A stretch of DNA of 13,380 nucleotides from Methanomethylovorans sp. PtaU1.Bin073. GTDB taxonomy: Archaea; Halobacteriota; Methanosarcinia; Methanosarcinales; Methanosarcinaceae. Below, in pieces: positions 5,565 through 12,197 of this stretch (within the stretch, counting starts at the first letter, position 1; each line of letters begins with the position of its first letter). The stretch spans positions 1 through 13,380 of the forward strand of contig MVQW01000039.1 of NCBI GenBank assembly GCA_002067265.1, given 5' to 3'. Under the pieces are notes generated by a model that worked only from the letters and a program-made list of their open reading frames with translations, was not told where the DNA came from and ran no database searches. The translations under genes and the position numbers were made by a program.

Positions 5565-8147
5565 CGTTAATTCCTTATGCTTTTTCCAAAATATTTCTAC
5601 GGTTGGGTACCAATTCTTCATTTTATCTCTGCTGAACTCATTGAAGAAGTCTAGTTGCTGCTTCTTCAAATTTATTGCAGATGTCAGCTCATTGTACTTC
5701 TGTTCAGATTCTTGCAAGGTATGTCCAAATTTCTGATGCCAGTTTACAAAATCAACTGGGTTCTTGAGCAAGTGCTCTTCGTAGGCTGGGAGTTTATCAC
5801 CGAGTGTGAACTTACCCCCCATGTTCTTATAAAAGTCACCGAGTAATGACTTAGTCTCTGATTCCCTCGCAGTGATTGCTTTGACTAATTCAGCTTTGTC
5901 AAAGTCTACTTCCTCTTCATTGGACCTAAACCACTCGTTCTGTTCTAGCTTGTCAAGTATGATTGCATAGACACGGGTACCCAGAATTGAGTTCTTAATG
6001 GGATTCCGTATGGTTAGACCCGTTCCTTCATAAACGATGATGTCTGACTCCGTTTTGATTTGTCTGAACATCGAACTGGCAACGATTTCATTCTTTTTAA
6101 GGAAGGAGTCAGTGCTCTCTTTGTTGAGTAAAAGCATCATACCATGCTTCCGTGATTCGTGCAGATAGCCTTTTACTTGGAATGTGCCGCCTTTGACCGA
6201 TTCAGTTTCGTTGCCGTCTTTGTCTACTTCAATCTCCGGGTCCTCTTCCAGATACCTTCTGTTGTGGTCTGCATTCGATAACAGAAGATGGAGCTGCTCC
6301 ACCCACTCCGGCACAGTGGACTCGTTCACATATTCGGCAGTCTGGTCCTTAACTACCTGTATGCTGTCCATTCTCATGAGCCAAGGATAAGCACCTCTGA
6401 TACCATCAAAGACCTCTTCAAGCAATTCCATTCCGAGAGCTGTGGCAGCCTGCATATCTGCTATACGGTTCTCGATAGCTGTGGTGGGTTCAAACTGTGA
6501 CTTGATAGCATCGAAGTCAGCTCTTAAGTCATCGTGCTTCATTATGACCTCGTAGACAAGCGGTCCGAGGTGACCAAAGTTCTTGGGACCGAGGTCTCTA
6601 GGATTTTTAGCTGCGACCATTTCCTCGAATGCCTTGACTTCTTTTTTGATGTAAGGTATACTTCCGTCAGCCTTAAGATTTATACAGCGAACAAGGGTAC
6701 CGCTATAGGTTGCAACACCAAAGATTTCTTTTTCAGAGCTGAAGCAGACGATTGTACTGAATTCACCTGATTCATTGATACCCTTTCGGTAGTTGAATCG
6801 TGTTCTATTCTTTCCGGTTGATACGTTTTTGATGAGTGGCTCTGTCCTTTTAGCATCATCAGCATTCCTAATCTCATCAATAAGAATCATTACTCCGTTC
6901 TTCCCCTTAAGAATCTGATTTGGTGCCTGATTGCTGCTATTGAAGTCAATCAGGATTCTGTTTGGGTTACCAAGCATACTCAGAGCAGCTTTGAACCTAA
7001 TGGTCTTGAGCTGGCTTGTCTTTCCGTCAAGCACTACTGAGAAGGATGATACCCCGATGTGTTGCAGTATCATGGTAGCGACCTCAAGACCCATAGCAAG
7101 CCTTACTTCCGGGATGTTGACAAGACCTTTGATGCCTTCCATCCAGCCTTCAAGTGTCCCTTCTTTGTACCACTTCTCACGTGCTTCAGCGTTGACACAG
7201 ATGATGTTCCCACCATAACATTCTGCTCCACATACGAATGCATCACCATACCATCCAATGGTTTCAGTTGCTTCAATGATTGGCAGCTTACCACTACTCA
7301 CACCTTTTTCAAACTGCTCATCGAGCATGTACTTGAAATCAGGTGCATTGCGAATGTATAAACCGTGAGCACGGGCAAATTCATTGAATGTTCTAAGGTC
7401 GTTGAGTGCACCGACTTCAACATCAACATCTTTTATGTCACCGTTAACGGTAATGAACCTGATACGTATCATGACCTTTGTGTCACCATCGACCCGGAAC
7501 CTAGTGGTCACTGCACAGCAATTACCTATTTGAGTGAGTTTCTCTTCTTCGACCTCTTTTCCGGTATTGTCAGTTTTGGTGTACGTCTTGACCTTATAGG
7601 CGAAGCACTCCCCGAACCTGTAACCATATGGTATCATTATGCCTTCGAAGCCTTTAAAACTCGACTGTACGTGTATCATCTTTGCCTCATTGGCAATACG
7701 AAGACGCTCAGTAGCTTTGTTTCGTACATCGATTTCCTTTTTAAGGTCCGGGCTCCTGATGTAGTCGTATAGTTCCTTGACAACTGTTTCATCAAGTCTA
7801 TTGCCAAACATTGACTGTGGTGAATCAGATTCGAGGTTTGCTTGTATCCTATTTCCCTCAATGGTGAAATAGACAGCAACGCTGTAGTTAACATATCCTT
7901 CCTCAATACTACAATCGAGGGTCAGTGTGACCGGGATTCCAGCTACGACTTCTTCTTTGTCTGGGAGCTCATTTATAATAACGTCATGAGCAGCGTCAAT
8001 GTTCTTTACTATCTCATCACGCTGAGATTCGACAGATTTATCTACCTGCATCTCATATTCGGAATTGTGGCTTTCTTTGAGGTGAGCCATTGGGATTTCG
8101 GGCAGCTCCGGGGTGGTGCTTGGGGCTACCGATTCGATTTCTATCAT
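5559..8147 (-). CDS. DUF927-type replication ATPase/helicase, 862 aa
   Basis: Probable motor for opening or unwinding element DNA. Residues ~205-310 match the DUF927 N-terminal region (IGNCCAVTTRFRV..., IRIRFITVNGD, then GWYGD at 298-302). An ATPase core follows: VVLDGKTSQLKT with Walker A at about 375-382, Walker B ILIDE at 421-425, and a sensor-like segment IVCFSSEKEI near 466-475. The usual second Gly of Walker A (GxxxxGKT) is Leu here (GKTSQLKT), while Lys and Thr are kept. The first 200 residues are acidic and unlike the core; the last ~270 are helical and charged and may bind partners. ATG 8147 is well supported by AGGAGAG seven bases upstream. It ends the minus-strand operon, next to the iteron array, which fits a role in replication. 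DUF927 proteins are common in plasmids and phages; direct biochemistry on this type is limited, so the exact role is inferred. Confidence 0.8.
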   Translation of the reverse strand: MIEIESVAPSTTPELPEIPMAHLKESHNSEYEMQVDKSVESQRDEIVKNIDAAHDVIINELPDKEEVVAGIPVTLTLDCSIEEGYVNYSVAVYFTIEGNRIQANLESDSPQSMFGNRLDETVVKELYDYIRSPDLKKEIDVRNKATERLRIANEAKMIHVQSSFKGFEGIMIPYGYRFGECFAYKVKTYTKTDNTGKEVEEEKLTQIGNCCAVTTRFRVDGDTKVMIRIRFITVNGDIKDVDVEVGALNDLRTFNEFARAHGLYIRNAPDFKYMLDEQFEKGVSSGKLPIIEATETIGWYGDAFVCGAECYGGNIICVNAEAREKWYKEGTLEGWMEGIKGLVNIPEVRLAMGLEVATMILQHIGVSSFSVVLDGKTSQLKTIRFKAALSMLGNPNRILIDFNSSNQAPNQILKGKNGVMILIDEIRNADDAKRTEPLIKNVSTGKNRTRFNYRKGINESGEFSTIVCFSSEKEIFGVATYSGTLVRCINLKADGSIPYIKKEVKAFEEMVAAKNPRDLGPKNFGHLGPLVYEVIMKHDDLRADFDAIKSQFEPTTAIENRIADMQAATALGMELLEEVFDGIRGAYPWLMRMDSIQVVKDQTAEYVNESTVPEWVEQLHLLLSNADHNRRYLEEDPEIEVDKDGNETESVKGGTFQVKGYLHESRKHGMMLLLNKESTDSFLKKNEIVASSMFRQIKTESDIIVYEGTGLTIRNPIKNSILGTRVYAIILDKLEQNEWFRSNEEEVDFDKAELVKAITARESETKSLLGDFYKNMGGKFTLGDKLPAYEEHLLKNPVDFVNWHQKFGHTLQESEQKYNELTSAINLKKQQLDFFNEFSRDKMKNWYPTVEIFWKKHKELTK

Positions 8148-8221
8148 TTCTCTTCTCTCCTAAACATTGACATTGCGAGTTTGATTATGTTCTTGTCACT
8201 CAGTCCCAATCGCAGTTCCAT
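8144..8221 (-). CDS. Possible 25-aa micro-ORF overlapping the DUF927 start
   Basis: ATG 8221 reads MELRLGLSDKNIIKLAMSMF then RREEK, with TGA at 8146-8144 overlapping the DUF927 ATG as ATGA, an arrangement typical of translational coupling. The GGAGGGG at 8228-8222 abuts the ATG, which is closer than a normal ribosome binding site, so initiation may be poor. It overlaps the end of the preceding 47-aa frame by 22 bases. It may be a leader that feeds ribosomes into DUF927, or chance. Confidence 0.35.
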   Translation of the reverse strand: MELRLGLSDKNIIKLAMSMFRREEK

Positions 8222-8343
8222 CCCCTCCTTTTGCAAAGTTCGATGTTCCGTTCTCTGCACTTAGCGATGTTTTTCTCTCTGTTCTTCTCGATTCTCTTTT
8301 CTCTGTTCCGTTCTTTGATTACTTCATATAGCTTGTTGACCAT
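8200..8343 (-). CDS. Small highly charged protein, 47 aa
   Basis: ATG 8343 to TGA 8202-8200. The sequence is rich in Arg, Lys, Glu and Asn in a near-repeating pattern (IKERNREKRIEKNREKNIA, then KCRERNIELCKRRGWNCDWD), suggesting a single helix or coiled coil with three Cys near the end. GTGAG lies about five bases before the start. It begins six bases after the preceding gene ends. No family recognised; such small charged proteins are common in archaeal plasmids and viruses. Confidence 0.5.
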   Translation of the reverse strand: MVNKLYEVIKERNREKRIEKNREKNIAKCRERNIELCKRRGWNCDWD

Positions 8344-8349
8344 GTATTC

Positions 8350-8454
8350 TCACTCTCTTTTTTCAGCTACCTCGACATCACCTTTAAATAGTGGGTGCTC
8401 ACAGTTCAGACTGCAAACGGTGGGGCAATACGCCCCGAACTCTTTTTCACTCAT
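8350..8454 (-). CDS. Small Cys-rich protein, 34 aa
   Basis: ATG 8454 to TGA 8352-8350, reading MSEKEFGAYCPTVCSLNCEH then PLFKGDVEVAEKRE. Three Cys and one His in CxxxCxxxCxH spacing could bind a metal such as zinc. The start codon overlaps the last codons of the 124-aa gene, whose stop is at 8449-8447, and GGAGAG lies six bases upstream, so it is likely translated. Function unknown. Confidence 0.55.
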   Translation of the reverse strand: MSEKEFGAYCPTVCSLNCEHPLFKGDVEVAEKRE

Positions 8455-8821
8455 CGTATTCTCTCCGAACTTCTCTATAATGTTCAATTGCTGCTGCTTC
8501 AGTTGCAGCATATTCTATTTGTTCAGCAAGCTGCTTTGCTCTGAACTTATTCAAGTTCGTAGTCACTTCATAGAGATTGTCACCATCGTAACATCCCAAT
8601 ACAACATCATTTGGAAGCTCAGGGTGCTCATTGCAGGCATAACCGTAAAGCTTGCACCTGATAGCAGCTATCTTGTTATCTAGTGTGTTGAACTTGCTAT
8701 AGAACTTTGTAGTTCCATACAAATTACAAGCCATTATCTCAGCTTCTATCAATAGCAAGTGAGCCTGCTTTATCTTCTTCCCAAGTTCAATGTGCTGTTC
8801 AATTGAAGGTTTGTTTTTCAT
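8447..8821 (-). CDS. Hypothetical helical protein, 124 aa
   Basis: ATG 8821, stop TGA 8449-8447. Predicted almost all helical: IELGKKIKQAHLLLIEAEIM near the start and KFRAKQLAEQIEYAATEAA near the end, with a middle segment holding scattered Cys (CKLYGYACNEHPE, VVLGCYDGD). No catalytic motif or membrane segment is visible and I do not recognise it. The ribosome binding site is weak (AGGAT six bases upstream). The start follows a stem-loop at 8833-8862, which could tune its expression relative to the regulator genes in front. Confidence 0.7.
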   Translation of the reverse strand: MKNKPSIEQHIELGKKIKQAHLLLIEAEIMACNLYGTTKFYSKFNTLDNKIAAIRCKLYGYACNEHPELPNDVVLGCYDGDNLYEVTTNLNKFRAKQLAEQIEYAATEAAAIEHYREVRREYDE

Positions 8822-8832
8822 TTTATTATCCT

Positions 8833-8862
8833 GCTGCTGAGGCTTTGAAGCCCCTTAGCAGC
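8833..8862 (-). promoter_or_regulatory. Intra-operon stem-loop
   Basis: GCTGCT (8833-8838) pairs with AGCAGC (8857-8862), and GGCTT (8841-8845) with AAGCC (8848-8852) inside it. The structure starts in the last codons of the 35-aa gene and ends 12 bases before the 124-aa start. It may act as an attenuator, processing site or translation control for the downstream genes. The inner loop is only two bases, so that part must open in RNA. Confidence 0.4.
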
Positions 8863-8962
8863 CTCTATGTATCCTTGGTTTCATCGCATCAGCTAGCTCT
8901 AAGCTTTGCTTCCACTCTTCATAGTCCTTTTCGGACAGAATGAAACGGTCGTCAGGAGTCAT
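8855..8962 (-). CDS. Small protein, 35 aa
   Basis: ATG 8962 directly follows the stop of the RHH gene (TAA then ATG, no gap) and ends with TAA at 8857-8855. It reads MTPDDRFILSEKDYEEWKQS then LELADAMKPRIHRGC. AAGGAG nine bases upstream supports translation. Probably one short helix; not recognised. Tight coupling to the RHH gene raises the possibility of a partner or antitoxin-like role, but nothing in the sequence proves it. Confidence 0.55.
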   Translation of the reverse strand: MTPDDRFILSEKDYEEWKQSLELADAMKPRIHRGC

Positions 8963-9118
8963 TTAAGCTGACTCCTTCTTAGGCAGGAAGCCCCTCTCCG
9001 TGAAGTATTCACGTAGGATGTAATTCGCGTAGGTGGACTCTTTTGCAATTCCTTTTTGTTCATCGAACACTTTCTTGACATCCGGGTCAACTGATACACC
9101 GATTTTAGCTTTTATCAT
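8963..9118 (-). CDS. Ribbon-helix-helix (CopG/Arc-like) DNA-binding protein, 51 aa
   Basis: ATG 9118, with GGTGAT six bases upstream, TAA at 8965-8963. The N-terminal strand AKIGVSVDP, helix DVKKVFDEQKGIAK and helix ESTYANYILREYFTERG fit the strand-helix-helix layout of CopG/Arc proteins. These dimerise and bind DNA through the paired strands. The length is typical. As the first gene of the operon, directly behind the promoter, it most likely represses its own operon and perhaps controls copy number. The direct repeats at 9257-9321 and the AGTAC clusters are candidate binding sites. Confidence 0.75.
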   Translation of the reverse strand: MIKAKIGVSVDPDVKKVFDEQKGIAKESTYANYILREYFTERGFLPKKESA

Positions 9119-9162
9119 AAAGAAATCACCTTTGTGATTAGTGTCATAATATGCATATGCTC

Positions 9163-9170
9163 TATTTATA
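9163..9170 (-). promoter_or_regulatory. TATA box of the minus-strand operon
   Basis: TATAAATA on the minus strand, with purine-rich GTAAAG just upstream as a possible BRE, lies 45 bases before the RHH start codon. Transcription would begin roughly 25 bases downstream of the box, leaving a leader of about 20 bases that contains the GGTGAT ribosome binding site. This matches archaeal promoter structure well. Confidence 0.65.
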
Positions 9171-9256
9171 CTTTACTAGGCATAATCGATATCGGGTAAA
9201 GACATTGTAAATATCTGCGTCCACCCATAAAAAGATAGCAGATAATGGAAAAATTC

Positions 9257-9321
9257 AAAATGATAAATAGAACGATGACGGGTAATGGGTCAGTTTTTGA
9301 AAAATGACAAATAGATTGATG
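9257..9321. repeat. Pair of 21-bp direct repeats
   Basis: The sequences at 9257-9277 and 9301-9321 match at 18 of 21 positions. Both begin AAAATGA, continue (T/C)AAATAGA and end GATG. They are 44 bases apart, about four helical turns, so proteins bound to both would face the same side. Candidate binding sites for the resolvase or the RHH protein. Confidence 0.65.
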
Positions 9322-9454
9322 TGACAACTGTATCTGGTACTGATTGAATATAGTGGTGTGGTGACACTGAAAATTTTACATGAAAGACTTGTTCTAAATT
9401 TTCTATCACCCATGATACAAAAAGCTAAATAATGGAACTCATTACCCAGCTTAT

Positions 9455-10087
9455 ATGGAAAACGTAATCAAAAATCCAATTGGGTATGCTCGAACTTCTA
9501 CGAAAGAGCAGGACATCAACTTACAGATTAACTTACTGAAAGACGAAGGTATCCCATCAGATAGGATATTCTACGATATCGGTGTTAGTGGCAGCGTTCC
9601 TGCCGAAAGAAGGCAAGGCTACAAACAATTGATGACCTTCACGAAGAACAATCCAGTAGATGCTATTTACTGTTTTGAGATTTCACGACTCGGTAGAACA
9701 GCTATGGAGACATTGGTACTTGTTCAGGAATTAGAAAAAAGTGGCATCAAGGTCATCAGTCTGTCACCATCGGAGTCATGGAGTAAGAACGTAGACCCGT
9801 TGTTTAGAGACCTGCTGATACACATGCTTGCTTGGGTTGCAAATATGGAAAGGAAGGTGTTAAAGGAGAGGGTGAAAGCTGGGGTGCAGGAATACCGGGA
9901 CAAGAATGGTAAGTGGGGTCCTAGGAAGCGAGAACCTAATCAAGCAAAGGTCGAGAAGATGCTCAGTCAGGGGATGAAGTTGGCAGAGGTTGCGAGAGAG
10001 ATGAAGATACCACAAAGTACGCTATACAAGTATTATCACATCTGGCAGGATGAGAAACGAATAGAGTACGTGGAAGGAGTTGAGTAA
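9455..10087 (+). CDS. Serine recombinase (resolvase/invertase family)
   Basis: 210 residues. GYARTSTKEQDINLQ places the catalytic Ser at residue 15, with Arg 13 before it. FEISRLGRTAMETL gives the SRLGR motif (Arg 78, Arg 81), and MERKVLKERVKAG at 131-143 matches the conserved start of the long helix. After a linker (GPRKREPNQ) a helix-turn-helix follows (MKLAEVAREMKIPQSTLYKYY, residues ~174-194, shown as MKLAEVAREMK and IPQSTLYKYY). This is the length and layout of resolvases and invertases rather than large serine integrases. It probably separates multimers of the element or inverts a segment. No ribosome binding site precedes ATG 9455, so the mRNA may be leaderless. The next gene starts two bases after its stop. 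Confidence 0.9.
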   Translation: MENVIKNPIGYARTSTKEQDINLQINLLKDEGIPSDRIFYDIGVSGSVPAERRQGYKQLMTFTKNNPVDAIYCFEISRLGRTAMETLVLVQELEKSGIKVISLSPSESWSKNVDPLFRDLLIHMLAWVANMERKVLKERVKAGVQEYRDKNGKWGPRKREPNQAKVEKMLSQGMKLAEVAREMKIPQSTLYKYYHIWQDEKRIEYVEGVE

Positions 10088-10089
10088 AC

Positions 10090-10329
10090 ATGGAATGGAA
10101 TGAAATTTCATTTGAGGGGAAACGAAAACTTACAAGATGGCACCGAAAACAGGTGCGGAACAGCAATCTTGTATGCATGTCAAAGATAGTCAGAGATGCG
10201 AAAAACGAGTCCGAGCTATTCAAGACTTGTGGGCTCATCACCAAGCAATACAATACCCGTCACAAGGCTCTAGCCTCTCAGATGAGTTCAGAGGTAACTC
10301 CTGACATTAGTCCTGAAAACGCAACCTGA
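10090..10329 (+). CDS. Hypothetical small basic protein, 79 aa
   Basis: ATG 10090 lies two bases after the resolvase stop, and AAGGAG ten bases upstream supports the start. The protein is basic in its first half (EGKRKLTRWHRKQVRNSN) and helical, then polar and Pro-rich at the end (EVTPDISPENAT). The close spacing implies co-transcription with the resolvase. It could help the resolvase bind DNA, but no family is recognised. Confidence 0.65.
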   Translation: MEWNEISFEGKRKLTRWHRKQVRNSNLVCMSKIVRDAKNESELFKTCGLITKQYNTRHKALASQMSSEVTPDISPENAT

Positions 10330-10370
10330 GCGATTCTGAGAAGGAATGAAGTGGAAGAAACACCAATAGA

Positions 10371-10514
10371 TTGAAAAATTTTCTTTTTGTCCCGGGTTTG
10401 AAAAATGAAATTGGAAGTGAAGGTATAAGTGAGGCTTACATAGATAGGAGGCAATTAAAGACACTTGGAGAGAAGATGAGAGTTCAGGATGTAGTGTCTG
10501 TCCTGAGCTCTTAA
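10371..10514 (+). CDS. Possible short ORF or gene remnant, 47 aa
   Basis: From TTG 10371 (or TTG 10398) a frame reads through NEIGSEGISEAYIDRRQL and KTLGEKMRVQDVVSVLSS to TAA at 10512-10514. The composition is protein-like, but starts are weak and no ribosome binding site is clear. It may be the preserved end of a lost gene. It converges on the integrase gene, 22 bases away. Apart from this, 10330-10536 shows only a T-rich stretch (10377-10389) that could end the resolvase transcript. Confidence 0.3.
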   Translation: MKNFLFVPGLKNEIGSEGISEAYIDRRQLKTLGEKMRVQDVVSVLSS

Positions 10515-10536
10515 GTCGTCACTATGGACTTATAAT

Positions 10537-11847
10537 TCAATCATCTGTTTCTTTGAGCACATCAATCTCTAAAGGGTCATCAACTAACATTCGCTTCTTG
10601 GGATTTGGTACCATCTCAGTTTCAACCATACCATTCTTTAAGACTCTACTTTTTCCCGGAATCATGTCAGGTTCAATGTCCTTAACTATTCCGGCAGAAG
10701 TGAGTTGCTCTACTACACTCATGAAATTAGACTGCATATGCCCGGTACTTTGTCTAAGTTGTTGGATTTCAAACATTGCATCCTGATTTGCCTTTTTCAT
10801 AGCAGCCATCTGCTCTTTCAGCTCTCTATTCTCTGCTTGCAGGTTTTCAAGGGTCTCTTGGTCTGGTTTTATGACATCGGTGACCACATACAGATGCTCC
10901 ATATACCCCATGTACTCTTCTTTCAGCATTTCAGGCTTCCACTCGTGATAAGCAGCTCTTGTCGATGTCTCCTTCCTGCCTGATAGATAATCAACAAGGT
11001 CAACGGGTGCTTTTGCATCGTGTCTCATTGTATTGTTGAAGTATTTACGCATGTTGTGGCTGCGTATCTTCCCGTATTGACCCTTTATCTGCACATAACC
11101 GCACATCTCATCAAGTCTGCCATACATGCTCAGGATAGCAGCCTCATTCTTCAGCCCGAATAAGCTTGGGTCATCATCTTCCCTTTCATCAAGCATCTGT
11201 ATGACTGCTTTGGAAGCTTCCGGGTTGAGGAACGTATAGTAGTGCTCGTTTGTCTTCTTTCTTGTGGGATTCAAGGTGGTGACCCCGGTTACCTTATCGT
11301 ATCCATTCCAGAAGTCATCACGGGTCAATGACAGGATTTCAGCAGTGCCCATGCCCGATGAAACCTGACTCAAAACGATTGCTTGTGCAAGTATTGACCC
11401 ATGCTTGAGGGCATTCTGAATATCCTCTTTCTTAGGTATGTACTTGTTGCTTTTTTTGACATTTGCCTTGTCTATTCCATTGTATGGTAGGATGATATTC
11501 TTTCTTTTGTAGAACCTCATCAGCGAATTATAGTAGAGCACTATTGTGCCTTCAGCAAGACCCTGCTCAGCGAGGTATCTTGGGTACTTGCTGATGTACT
11601 TGCCTATTGACCTGTTATCGATGTCAGGAATCTCTATTTGCTCTTTCTTGGCAACAGCTATCAAGTCTTTGTAGGTGTACACTTTACCGTGCTTTGTTTC
11701 AATCATTTCGAGGTACTTGCAAAGTGATTTTGCAAGATTCCTCTGGGTACCTTCACTTCGTGCCTTTATGGTGTCACAAAGGTCTAAAAACTCAGTGTCG
11801 GTCATTAGTTTTTCAATGGTTGTTTGTGTTTTAATTGTTGCAGGCAT
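10537..11847 (-). CDS. Archaeal tyrosine recombinase (integrase) with altered active site
   Basis: About 436 residues from ATG 11847, preferred because GGAGG lies 11 bases upstream; the TTG at 11865 directly abuts an AGAGG and would make a 442-aa form. A helical N-terminal DNA-binding domain (to ~130) precedes the catalytic domain. In QVSSGMGTAEILSLTRDDF the usual box I Arg is Gly (residue 167). PTRKKTNEHYY supplies the beta-hairpin Lys (~197-198), SHNMRKYF the box II His 264 and Arg 267. LSGRKETSTRAAYHEW has Arg where GH normally gives His (291), and Tyr 300 at the right distance as nucleophile. A coiled coil follows (~329-365), then a Lys/Pro-rich tail. I recall similar SSGMG-type integrases in methanogens, so the loss of Arg may be a family trait. 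Integration of the element is the likely role. A TATA-like AAGTATAAAC lies at 11882-11891. Confidence 0.85.
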   Translation of the reverse strand: MPATIKTQTTIEKLMTDTEFLDLCDTIKARSEGTQRNLAKSLCKYLEMIETKHGKVYTYKDLIAVAKKEQIEIPDIDNRSIGKYISKYPRYLAEQGLAEGTIVLYYNSLMRFYKRKNIILPYNGIDKANVKKSNKYIPKKEDIQNALKHGSILAQAIVLSQVSSGMGTAEILSLTRDDFWNGYDKVTGVTTLNPTRKKTNEHYYTFLNPEASKAVIQMLDEREDDDPSLFGLKNEAAILSMYGRLDEMCGYVQIKGQYGKIRSHNMRKYFNNTMRHDAKAPVDLVDYLSGRKETSTRAAYHEWKPEMLKEEYMGYMEHLYVVTDVIKPDQETLENLQAENRELKEQMAAMKKANQDAMFEIQQLRQSTGHMQSNFMSVVEQLTSAGIVKDIEPDMIPGKSRVLKNGMVETEMVPNPKKRMLVDDPLEIDVLKETDD

Positions 11848-12197
11848 TTGGCTCTTTGCCTCCAACCTCTACTGATACGTTTATACTTAAAAACCTTTTG
11901 ATATTACATTGGCTCTCTACAGAGCCAATATTATGTATAATTATAGTAACAATAGACTAAAAAACACTGGATATAATTTATTTAAGGTGTATATTGTTAC
12001 TGATTTCAGTAGTATGCATGACTATTTAAGTCTGCATACATGACAATTATTTCTAAATTAGTTGATTTTTCCGACAGTCTCTCTATTATTTAGCTTTGTA
12101 GTAGTATATTTTGAGTTTCATCAGTTCTAACAAGTGTAGCAATGGTATAATATATGATTCAAAATCATAAATTAGTTTAGTACTGGAGGGTTGCTGT
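11848..12197. promoter_or_regulatory. Repeat-rich intergenic region between integrase and HEAT-repeat gene
   Basis: No convincing gene. It holds three inverted repeats. ATTGGCTCT (11908-11916) pairs with AGAGCCAAT (11921-11929), with another TTGGCTCT at 11848-11855. AGTAACAATA (11945-11954) pairs with TATTGTTACT (11992-12001). GTATGCAtGACT (12012-12023) pairs with AGTCTGCATAC (12029-12039). The first sits just upstream of the integrase TATA box and suits an autoregulatory operator. The group could also be integrase core and arm sites, making this the likely right attachment end. Near the HEAT gene TATGATT/AATCATA (12153-12169) overlaps the promoter. Confidence 0.55.
12146..12153 (+). promoter_or_regulatory. 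TATA box of the HEAT-repeat gene
   Basis: TATAATAT lies 45 bases before ATG 12198, giving an expected start of transcription near 12173-12178 and a leader of about 20 bases containing GGAGGG (12185-12190). A 7-bp inverted repeat, TATGATT/AATCATA at 12153-12169, lies between the box and the start site, where a repressor could block transcription. Confidence 0.55.

Larger units (their letters stand above)
9119..9454. promoter_or_regulatory. Divergent intergenic region with regulatory repeats
   Basis: This 336-base gap separates the RHH operon (minus) from the resolvase (plus) and contains no gene. It holds the TATA box at 9163-9170, the direct repeats at 9257-9277 and 9301-9321, and a likely promoter for the resolvase. 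AAAGCTAAATAAT at about 9420-9432 is centred near -27 relative to ATG 9455. With no ribosome binding site before that ATG, the resolvase mRNA may be leaderless. Resolution (res) sites of serine resolvases usually lie in just this position. Confidence 0.55.
2760..12060. mobile_element. Integrated plasmid- or satellite-like archaeal element (limits approximate)
   Basis: The stretch carries a tyrosine recombinase, a serine resolvase, an RHH regulator, a run of micro-ORFs, a DUF927 replication ATPase and a repeat-rich candidate origin, all tightly packed. The genes on both sides (defence-like tail and membrane protein at left, HEAT-repeat protein at right) are of a different kind. No capsid, terminase, relaxase or conjugation gene is recognisable, so it looks like an integrated plasmid or a small satellite rather than a full virus. 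I could not identify direct repeats that would mark attL and attR, and no tRNA gene is visible, so both edges are guesses. The right edge probably lies in the repeat-rich gap after the integrase gene. The left edge could lie anywhere from about 1550 to 2800. Confidence 0.5.

Noticed and set aside
5655..8264. Several frames of 60-140 codons on the plus strand
   Set aside because: They are antisense to the DUF927 gene and its upstream micro-ORFs; their Cys/Phe/Leu-rich composition is typical of shadow frames.
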